Shown: one piece after another, positions 57,677-64,000 of the stretch
Layout: each line of letters starts with the position of its first letter
Numbering within the stretch: position 1 is the first letter of the stretch
Source of the DNA: CBDCUQ01 sp965222835
GTDB taxonomy: Bacteria > Pseudomonadota > Alphaproteobacteria > Rhizobiales > Hyphomicrobiaceae
Assembly: GCA_965222835.1 (NCBI GenBank)
Contig: CBDCUQ010000003.1
Coordinates: 1,054,001 to 1,118,000 of the forward strand
Direction: 5' to 3'
DNA length: 64,000 nucleotides
The notes under the pieces: model-generated
Databases searched by the model: none
What the model saw: only the letters and a program-made list of their open reading frames with translations
Told to the model about the DNA's origin: nothing
Position numbers and translations under genes: made by a program

Positions 57677-59809
57677 TTGAATCTTGGCAGAACGCTCAAG
57701 GGAATTCTCTCACGGCCGATCCTCATTGGGTTCACGCCCGGGGGTACAGGCCTCAGCTCATGGGGGACGGGACCTATCGTGGTCGGACGCCGCCGATTTG
57801 CCACTACGGCGCGCGGGCGCCCTACGCAGACCCAACGCGGCCGACTGGGATCCCTTCCGGACCTCTACCGCGGCGGGCGAGGCCGGCCTACCGTTCGCGA
57901 TATCTACGCTGCTGACCAGAGCGAAGCACCACACGGCGGACATTTCCGCTGGCTGTTGAGCACGTGTCTTGCCGCCGCCGTCGGTGCACTCGCCATCGTT
58001 GTTGTCATTTATGGATCGGCCGATCGTAGAGAAAACGGCGACGGACTCATTCCGGCGTTCAGACGCATGGGCGACGCAAGCAGCGTCAAGCCGATCGAAG
58101 CGGCGCTTAAGAAGGACGACGGCTTGAAGTGGGCCGTGCCTAAGAGCAATCGTTTGCAGGTCACAACCGGGACGATGACGACGCGCTATGTCGTGCATGA
58201 CACGCTGAAACAACGGCGCGGCAGACGCGAATACATTTATGCAAAGCCGTACGTCCGCATTATGATGCGCCTTGCTACGGTTCCGCCGAATTATTCAGAC
58301 GTCATCCCGCCATTCAACCCGTACAAGCTTTATGCAAACAACAAGCCGATCGGGGCGGAGGACGACGCCACGGCAAGTGGAATCTCCGAGAACGTTTCTG
58401 TTCGCGTGGTTGAGCTTAGAGGCCTTCTTCCTGGGGAGGACGGACAAGAGCTCGACGCAAACGAGGTCCAGGAGATCGTTCGGCAAGTACAGCAATCGGA
58501 AGCTGCGGCCGCGGCCTACATGGGGGACTCGCCAGTGGGCGACGGGGCGCAGGGACGAGACCGCGAAAGCAGCGACAGCGATACCGGGCCACCACCGAAT
58601 ACGACTGTACTTGCAAAGCCCGAAAGCGACTCCGACGCGTTTGAAATTGACGACTTCGAGGGACTGCAACGGTTTCAAAGAACCGTGACCAAAGGGGATA
58701 CACTTGCCAAGATCCTCGCCGCTGCCGGCGCGGAAGATTGGCTGGTCAAAGCGATGCTGGAGGCTGCGCGTCCGATCTTTCCGGAAGGCGAGCTGAAACC
58801 CGGACACGAAGTGCAGATCGGTCTTGCCCCTTCCGTTACAAAGCAAAATAAGCTTGAGCCCGTGCGCCTCAGCGTTTTTGATGCGGGCCATGCTCACAAG
58901 TTGACGGTCGCGCGCGACGCTTCGGGCGAATACTCGGCAAGCAAAGAGCCGGTCGGCGAACAAGCGGCGCTGCTTCGCGCGCTTGCCGAAAGCGACTCTG
59001 AGCAGCCATCGAACGTCTATTCCAGCATCTATGCCGCCTCTCTCGTGCAACAGGTGCCGCCCGAAACAATTCTTCAGGTCCTGCGCATCAACGCGACTGA
59101 CACGGACTTCCGGCGACGGGTACGGCCGGGAGATTCCGTCGAGTTGTTCTTTGACCTCAAGGACGAGGCGGCGCTTGAGGGAGAGCCTGGCGACCTTCTC
59201 TATACCGGCGTTACGTCGGCCGGTGAGACGCGCCGCTTCTATCGATTTCGGGCGGCCGATGGGTCGGTCGATTTCTACGATGAGAACGGCAATAACTCGC
59301 GCAAGTTTCTCATGCGCCGGCCAGTTCGTGCGGATGACGTACGCCTGACCTCAGGCTTCGGCGTGCGCTTTCATCCCGTGCTTAACGTGCGCAAGATGCA
59401 CACCGGCGTCGACTGGGCCGCCAAGCGCGGCACGCCGATCTTAGCTGCCGGCAAAGGGACAATCGAGGAGGCAGGACGAAAGGGCCGGTACGGCAACTAC
59501 ATCCGAATTCGTCATGCCAACGGTTATCAGACCGCGTACGGTCACATGACTCGCCTGGCTCCCGGTGTGGCAGCGGGTGTCAAGGTCAGGCAGGGTCAGA
59601 CGATCGGTTATGTGGGCTCCACCGGACTTTCCTCCGGTCCGCACCTTCATTATGAAGTGCTGGTCAATAAACAGTTCGTGAACCCACTATCGATCAAGGT
59701 GCCGAACGAGCGGCAGCTTAAGGGCAAGGATCTGGCTGAATTTCAAGCCGAGCGCACGCGCATTGACGAACTTCGCTCCCGCGCGCCTGTTTCCGTGACG
59801 ATGAAATAG
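57677..59809 (+). CDS. M23-family peptidoglycan endopeptidase
   Basis: Up to 710 residues. A basic cytoplasmic tail (about 90 residues, RRRFATTARGRPT and GGRGRPTVRDIY) precedes one membrane segment at about 92-113, an acidic linker, an OapA/LysM-like domain (QRTVTKGDTLAKILAAAGA), and the LytM domain: GFGVRFHPVLNVRKMHTGVDWAA with His575 and Asp579, and GPHLHYEV with His656 and His658. These zinc ligands predict cleavage of peptidoglycan cross-links. No ATG is available near the start; TTG at 57677 is used here, and a GTG at 57779 is equally possible. Confidence 0.9.
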   Translation: MNLGRTLKGILSRPILIGFTPGGTGLSSWGTGPIVVGRRRFATTARGRPTQTQRGRLGSLPDLYRGGRGRPTVRDIYAADQSEAPHGGHFRWLLSTCLAAAVGALAIVVVIYGSADRRENGDGLIPAFRRMGDASSVKPIEAALKKDDGLKWAVPKSNRLQVTTGTMTTRYVVHDTLKQRRGRREYIYAKPYVRIMMRLATVPPNYSDVIPPFNPYKLYANNKPIGAEDDATASGISENVSVRVVELRGLLPGEDGQELDANEVQEIVRQVQQSEAAAAAYMGDSPVGDGAQGRDRESSDSDTGPPPNTTVLAKPESDSDAFEIDDFEGLQRFQRTVTKGDTLAKILAAAGAEDWLVKAMLEAARPIFPEGELKPGHEVQIGLAPSVTKQNKLEPVRLSVFDAGHAHKLTVARDASGEYSASKEPVGEQAALLRALAESDSEQPSNVYSSIYAASLVQQVPPETILQVLRINATDTDFRRRVRPGDSVELFFDLKDEAALEGEPGDLLYTGVTSAGETRRFYRFRAADGSVDFYDENGNNSRKFLMRRPVRADDVRLTSGFGVRFHPVLNVRKMHTGVDWAAKRGTPILAAGKGTIEEAGRKGRYGNYIRIRHANGYQTAYGHMTRLAPGVAAGVKVRQGQTIGYVGSTGLSSGPHLHYEVLVNKQFVNPLSIKVPNERQLKGKDLAEFQAERTRIDELRSRAPVSVTMK

Positions 59810-59810
59810 G

Positions 59811-59852
59811 GCGCCGCGTCCAGCCAGGTGCCGGACGTGGACGGCGCTTTTC
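59811..59852 (+). terminator. Imperfect terminator after the M23 peptidase gene
   Basis: Arms GCGCCGCGTCC and GGACGGCGC (one 2-nt bulge) around a 17-nt loop that itself can fold, followed by TTTT. It starts two bases after the TAG stop. Confidence 0.6.
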
Positions 59853-59924
59853 CTAAGTGGGGCCAAACACAGAGCGCGTTCGCCTAAGCTGGAAGCGATT
59901 GGCGTTCTGTTCGCGCGCTCGATG

Positions 59925-59996
59925 CTGTTGTTCGAGAGTCTGATTCACGCTCTCGATTGAAGCGCGTGCGCTTCAATCTCGAACGATCAGGCTCTA
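59925..59996 (-). repeat. Palindromic element starting at the clpB stop codon
   Basis: On the minus strand it begins TAGAGCCTGATCG, where TAG is the clpB stop, and contains the perfect inverted repeat 59955-59978 (arms GATTGAAGCGC and GCGCTTCAATC, 2-nt centre). The flanking text CTGATC...GATTCA and TCTCGA/TCGAGA give looser extra pairing. It differs in sequence from the repeats at 3214 and 9888 but starts the same way. Confidence 0.7.
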
Positions 59997-62591
59997 GGCC
60001 GCGGCTTTGACGGGCCATCCATTGATGGTGAGATCACCGTCGCGCACCGAGACGTTGACATGATCGCCGTCCTTGACACCGCCGGCCAAGATCTGTTCGG
60101 CGAGCGGATCCTGCACGTGCTTTTGGATGACGCGCTTCAGGGGGCGTGCCCCGTAAGCCGGATCGTAACCGCGATTGGCGAGCCAGGTGCGCGCTGCATC
60201 ATCGAGCTCGATGGTGATCTTCCGATCGGCCAGGAGCTTTCCAAGGCGAGCCATCTGAATATCGACGATCTGTCCCATTTGTTCGCGCCGGAGACGGTGG
60301 AAGAGAATGATATCGTCCAGCCGGTTTAGGAACTCGGGGCGGAATTTCGTCTTCACTTCGGCCATAACGAACTCGCGCACGGCGTCGGTGTCTTCGCCTT
60401 CTTTCTGGTTGACGAGGAATTCCGAACCGATGTTCGACGTGAGCACGATGAGCGTGTTCTTGAAGTCGACCGTACGGCCCTGGCCGTCCGTCAGACGCCC
60501 GTCGTCCAGCACTTGCAGAAGCACGTTGAATACGTCCTGGTGCGCCTTTTCGATCTCGTCGAACAGCACGACCTGATAGGGCCTTCGGCGCACGGCTTCG
60601 GTGAGCGTTCCACCTTCCTCGTAGCCGACGTAGCCCGGAGGCGCCCCGATGAGGCGGGCCACGGAATGTTTTTCCATGAACTCGCTCATGTCGATGCGGA
60701 TCATCGCCGTGTCATCATCGAACAGAAAGGCTGCTAAGGCCTTGGTCAGCTCGGTCTTACCGACGCCGGTCGGGCCTAGAAACATGAACGATCCGATCGG
60801 GCGGTTCGGGTCCTGCAGGCCGGCGCGCGCACGGCGCACGGCTGTTGAAACGGCGGTGACCGCTTCCGACTGGCCCACGACACGCTTCGCTAACGCGTCC
60901 TCCATCTTGAGCAGTTTTTCGCGCTCGCCTTCGAGCATCTTGTCGACGGGCACGCCCGTCCAACGCGAGACGACGCCCGCGACCTGATCCGGTGTGACCT
61001 CTTCCTCCACCATGGCACCCTGGCTTTCTTCGCTCTCAATTGCGGAAAGCTGCGCCTCAAGATCCTTGATCGCGACGTGCTGCAGTTCACCGGCGCGCGT
61101 GTAATCGCCTTCGCGTAACGCCTTTTCGAGATCGATACGCGCGCTATCGAGTTGCTCTTTGATTTTCTGCGCCGAACCGAGCTTCTGCTTCTCAGCCTGC
61201 CAGCGCGCCGTCAGCGATTTCGATTTTTCCTCGAGATCGGCGATCGATTTCTCGAGCTTCTCTAGCCGGTCCTTCGAAGCGGTGTCGGTTTCCTTTTTCA
61301 AGGCTTCACGCTCGATCATCATTTGCATCAGATCACGATCGATGGCGTCCAATTCCTCGGGCTTGGAGTCCACCTGCATCCTCAGGCGCGATGAGGCCTC
61401 ATCGACGAGGTCGATCGCCTTGTCGGGCAAGAACCGATCGGTGATGTAGCGGTTGGAGAGTGTTGCCGCTGCGACGAGTGCGCTGTCGGTGATGCGCACG
61501 CCATGATGCAGCTCGTACTTCTCTTTCAGGCCGCGCAAGATCGAGATCGTGTCCTCGACCGTCGGTTCATTGACGAATACGGGCTGAAAGCGGCGCGCCA
61601 GCGCGGCATCCTTTTCGATGTTTTTGCGATATTCGTCGAGCGTGGTTGCGCCGACGCAATGCAGTTCGCCGCGCGCTAACGCCGGCTTCAAGAGGTTGCC
61701 GGCATCCATCGCGCCCTCGGACTTGCCGGCGCCGACGATCGTGTGCAGCTCGTCAATGAATAGAATTATGCCGCCGTTTTCGGCCTCGACTTCTTGCAGC
61801 ACGCTTTTCAAGCGTTCCTCGAATTCGCCGCGATACTTGGCGCCTGCAATGAGTGCGCCCATGTCGAGCGCAAGAAGTTTCTTATCCTTCAGGCTTTCGG
61901 GAACGTCACCCTTGACGATTCGCAAGGCTAGGCCTTCCGCAATGGCGGTCTTGCCGACGCCGGGCTCGCCGATCAGCACTGGGTTGTTCTTGGTCCGGCG
62001 TGACAGAACCTGGATGGCGCGCCGGATCTCTTCATCCCGGCCGATGACGGGATCGAGTTTGCCGGTCGCTGCGACTTCCGTGAGATCGCGTGCGTAGCGT
62101 TTCAACGCGTCGTAGGCCTGCTCGGCCGATGCGCTATCGGCGGTGTGGCCTTTGCGAATATCATTGATGGCCGTGTTAAGGCCTTGGGCGGTCACTCCGG
62201 CTTCGGCCAAAATGCGTCCGGCTGCCGTGCCCTTTTCCAGGGCGAGCGCCAACAGGAGCCGCTCGGCAGTGACGAATTTGTCGCCGGCCTTGTCAGCCAC
62301 CTTTTCCGCCTGATCGAAGATGCGGGCCAATTCAGGCGCCAGATAAAGCTGACCGCTACCCCCGCCTGATACTTTTGGCCGCCGGGCAAGTTCGGTTTCG
62401 ACGGCTGTCAAGGCGTCGCGCGCGCGTCCGCCGGACTGGTCGATCAAGCCAGCCGCTAAGCCCTCCTCGTCGTCGAGGAGCACTCTTAGAAGATGCTCGG
62501 GGGTGAACTGCTGGTGTCCTTCGCGGAGCGCCAAGCTTTGGGCCGATTGCACGAAGCCCTTTGCGCGGTCGGTGTAGCGCTCAAAATTCAT
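59994..62591 (-). CDS. clpB: ATP-dependent disaggregase ClpB
   Basis: 865 residues, standard length. Clp-N domain (MNFERYTDRAKGFVQSAQSLALREGHQQFTPEHLL), first AAA+ domain with Walker A GEPGVGKTA and Walker B IILFIDELHTIVGAG, the coiled-coil middle domain (about residues 400-530, rich in Lys/Glu), second AAA+ domain with GPTGVGKTELTKALA and VVLFDEIEKAHQDV, and the C-terminal domain. It resolubilises aggregated proteins with DnaK. No clear sigma-32 promoter is readable in the 168-nt gap before it, though heat induction is expected. Confidence 0.97.
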   Translation of the reverse strand: MNFERYTDRAKGFVQSAQSLALREGHQQFTPEHLLRVLLDDEEGLAAGLIDQSGGRARDALTAVETELARRPKVSGGGSGQLYLAPELARIFDQAEKVADKAGDKFVTAERLLLALALEKGTAAGRILAEAGVTAQGLNTAINDIRKGHTADSASAEQAYDALKRYARDLTEVAATGKLDPVIGRDEEIRRAIQVLSRRTKNNPVLIGEPGVGKTAIAEGLALRIVKGDVPESLKDKKLLALDMGALIAGAKYRGEFEERLKSVLQEVEAENGGIILFIDELHTIVGAGKSEGAMDAGNLLKPALARGELHCVGATTLDEYRKNIEKDAALARRFQPVFVNEPTVEDTISILRGLKEKYELHHGVRITDSALVAAATLSNRYITDRFLPDKAIDLVDEASSRLRMQVDSKPEELDAIDRDLMQMMIEREALKKETDTASKDRLEKLEKSIADLEEKSKSLTARWQAEKQKLGSAQKIKEQLDSARIDLEKALREGDYTRAGELQHVAIKDLEAQLSAIESEESQGAMVEEEVTPDQVAGVVSRWTGVPVDKMLEGEREKLLKMEDALAKRVVGQSEAVTAVSTAVRRARAGLQDPNRPIGSFMFLGPTGVGKTELTKALAAFLFDDDTAMIRIDMSEFMEKHSVARLIGAPPGYVGYEEGGTLTEAVRRRPYQVVLFDEIEKAHQDVFNVLLQVLDDGRLTDGQGRTVDFKNTLIVLTSNIGSEFLVNQKEGEDTDAVREFVMAEVKTKFRPEFLNRLDDIILFHRLRREQMGQIVDIQMARLGKLLADRKITIELDDAARTWLANRGYDPAYGARPLKRVIQKHVQDPLAEQILAGGVKDGDHVNVSVRDGDLTINGWPVKAAA

Positions 62592-62759
62592 ACGTCGTTC
62601 CTCCTCAGCACGCCCCTGCCGCCCTCAAGAAGGCACGGAATTGAGCGCCGTCAAACTGGAGTTGTTGTTACCACGGCGCGAACCGGCCCGGCTGGCACCG
62701 GCTCTTGCCACCCTCTGCGATATAGGTCTTTCCCACCCGATATAAAGGGGTATCAAGGT

Positions 62760-63413
62760 TCAACCGCCCCGTGCGGAGGTTTTGGGGACCTTGTAAGCCG
62801 GGTGGGCATACCAGGCCCACAAGAGCCGGGCCGCCACGCCGCGCCACGGCCGCCAACGTTCGGCAATCTCTTCGAGCGCATCCGCACCGGGCCGGTCTTT
62901 GAGGTCCAGTACGGACTGTACGGCCGACCGCAAAGCGAGATCGCCTGCCGCCCAAGCATCGGCACGCCCCAGACAAAAGAGCGTGTAGATGTTTGCGGTC
63001 CATGGACCGATGCCGTGGATCGCCGTCAGTCGGGCCCGTACCTCGTCTTCCGTTGCGTGCTCCAATCTTCTGAGTGACAATCTCTTGCCGGAGATCGCCT
63101 CCGACAGAGCGACAAGGGTACGGATTTTTGGCGCCGACAGCCCGGCCGCTTTCAGCTCACGGTTTGTCTTTGTCAGGACAACGGCAGGGCGAAACGGCTT
63201 CACAGTGCACGCTGTTCGCCGCCAAATGGCCTCGGCGCTTTTCGCCGACACCTGCTGCGCGACGATAATTTTCGCCAGACCTTTGAAGCCTGGCTCGTTG
63301 CGTCTCAGCGGCGGTTCACCCACGGTCTCGTGAAGGCGGCGCATATGCGGGCAGGCGCGCCGCAGCGCCTTCGTCCCTTTTCGAATGTCCCACTCGCTCA
63401 CGATAACGCGCAT
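62760..63413 (-). CDS. DNA-3-methyladenine glycosylase, AlkA/HhH-GPD type
   Basis: 217 residues from the ATG at 63413; a frame to 63512 adds a Lys/Thr-rich tail of 33 residues. Helix-hairpin-helix at about residues 130-150 (LTAIHGIGPWTANIYTLFCLG) and the catalytic Asp158 in WAAGDLAL define the family. It removes alkylated purines. It ends 168 nt before the clpB start on the same strand. Confidence 0.9.
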   Translation of the reverse strand: MRVIVSEWDIRKGTKALRRACPHMRRLHETVGEPPLRRNEPGFKGLAKIIVAQQVSAKSAEAIWRRTACTVKPFRPAVVLTKTNRELKAAGLSAPKIRTLVALSEAISGKRLSLRRLEHATEDEVRARLTAIHGIGPWTANIYTLFCLGRADAWAAGDLALRSAVQSVLDLKDRPGADALEEIAERWRPWRGVAARLLWAWYAHPAYKVPKTSARGG

Positions 63414-63572
63414 CGTCCTCACGCCTTGCCAACCTATACTCTTCGTGGATGGTGTTTCTGTTGAGCGCTGTCCAGTTTTGGCGCCTTCTGGCTTTGCAGG
63501 CGCCGGCATCAAGAGTAAGATCCTGCACGTCTCTTGGAAAGCGGCATCATTTTATTCGGCGAGGGACACACA

Positions 63573-64000
63573 ATGGTACGGAGTGGACTATCAGTGGCCG
63601 CCGGATTGGCGATATTGGCAATCCTGGCGCCCTGCGACAGCGTTGAAGCCCGGAAAAAGCGCTTTACGAACTGGGAAAAAATTACGAACGAACGGTACGG
63701 CTTTCGGATTGCCTATCCCGGCAATGTGTTTTCCAAAGATGGCGGCAGGCGCAGTGAGGAAGGCCGCGTGATCGTTTCGCGGGATGGCAAGTCGAAGCTT
63801 ATTGTCGGCACATTCGAGAACGACAGCGCGACCACACTGGACGAGTATCGCCGGCAGTTGCTTACGGAAAACTATCCGGGCGCCGATATCGACTTTGCTC
63901 CTCGGAAGCGGAAATGGTTCATCATATCCGGTACGCAAGGCAAGGTTCATTTCTATGAGAAGGTGAGCTTCACCTGCGGTGGCCGGTTGATTAACAGCTG
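63573..64000 (+). CDS. Secreted protein, 3' end beyond the window
   Basis: At least 142 residues, running off the right edge without a stop. Start ATG at 63573. Signal peptide GLSVAAGLAILAILAPCDSVEA, which could also be a lipoprotein-like site, though the Cys is followed by Asp. The mature part opens KRFTNWEKITNERYGFRIAYPGNVF, then DGKSKLIVGTFENDSATTLDEYRRQLL and WFIISGTQGKVHFYEKVSFTC. The pattern is that of small exported proteins with a C-terminal beta domain; I cannot name the family. It is divergent from the glycosylase gene. Confidence 0.75.
   Translation, partial: MVRSGLSVAAGLAILAILAPCDSVEARKKRFTNWEKITNERYGFRIAYPGNVFSKDGGRRSEEGRVIVSRDGKSKLIVGTFENDSATTLDEYRRQLLTENYPGADIDFAPRKRKWFIISGTQGKVHFYEKVSFTCGGRLINS

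Noticed and set aside
57349..57804. 151-residue minus-strand open frame before the peptidase gene
   Set aside because: Its composition is very basic and unlike a folded protein, it overlaps the peptidase start, and it has no ribosome site.
62592..62759. Sigma-32 promoter before clpB
   Set aside because: CTTGA-like and CCCC-T-like pieces occur but not at the spacing the heat-shock sigma factor needs.

Overview
The window is a continuous stretch of a GC-rich alphaproteobacterial chromosome, most likely from the Hyphomicrobiales (Hyphomicrobium-like). The evidence is the gene content and order (comF-grxC-nit, a phoR-pstSCAB-phoU-phoB block, bioBFDA, cycM-type cytochrome c, prephenate dehydratase after kdsB), a 16S gene of about 1485 nt, and a 16S-tRNA-Ile-tRNA-Ala-23S-5S operon. 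The genus is inference. I see no phage, plasmid, integrase, transposase or CRISPR array; the window is mostly core metabolism.

Layout. 0-10 kb: a GYF-domain membrane protein, ndk, a polyphosphate kinase 2, a UDP-glucuronate 4-epimerase-like enzyme, a tandem pair of paralogous membrane proteins, mutM, an acetate/cation symporter with its DUF485 partner, and a metallo-beta-lactamase-fold hydrolase. 10-14.4 kb: a two-component system co-transcribed with a PepSY protein and divergent from two small PepSY-like secreted proteins and a b-type cytochrome. 14.5-20 kb: asd facing the overlapping biotin operon bioB-bioF-bioD-bioA. 20-24.2 kb: a Tat-exported PhoX-like phosphatase, then comF-grxC-nit. 24.5-34.8 kb: a porin preceded by a good Pho-box match, then the Pho/Pst cluster. 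34.9-42.8 kb: a Yej-type peptide ABC transporter with two tandem binding proteins. 43-46.2 kb: cycM, kdsB, pheA and a short-chain dehydrogenase. 46.3-49.7 kb: an outer-membrane protein and a TonB-dependent siderophore receptor. 49.7-51 kb is gene-poor. 51-57.3 kb: one complete rRNA operon on the minus strand, with terminator and promoter. 57.7-64 kb: an M23 peptidase, clpB, an AlkA-like glycosylase and a secreted protein cut by the window end.

Phosphate is the recurring theme: polyphosphate kinase 2, PhoX, high-affinity phosphate uptake with its regulators, and a porin with a Pho box. A plausible reading (inference) is that the porin admits phosphate or phosphate esters, PhoX releases phosphate in the periplasm, PstSCAB imports it, and PhoR/PhoU/PhoB control the set.

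The most interesting unexplained structures are small: a 126-127 nt double-hairpin repeat present twice, each copy beginning inside the TAG stop codon of the gene before it; a different palindrome that begins the same way at the clpB stop; a tandem hairpin repeat in the 16S-tRNA-Ile spacer; a PhoR without membrane segments; and a pair of peptide-binding proteins sharing a cysteine-bearing insertion. I did not find a clearly new multi-gene system; the PepSY/two-component/cytochrome b locus is the nearest candidate.
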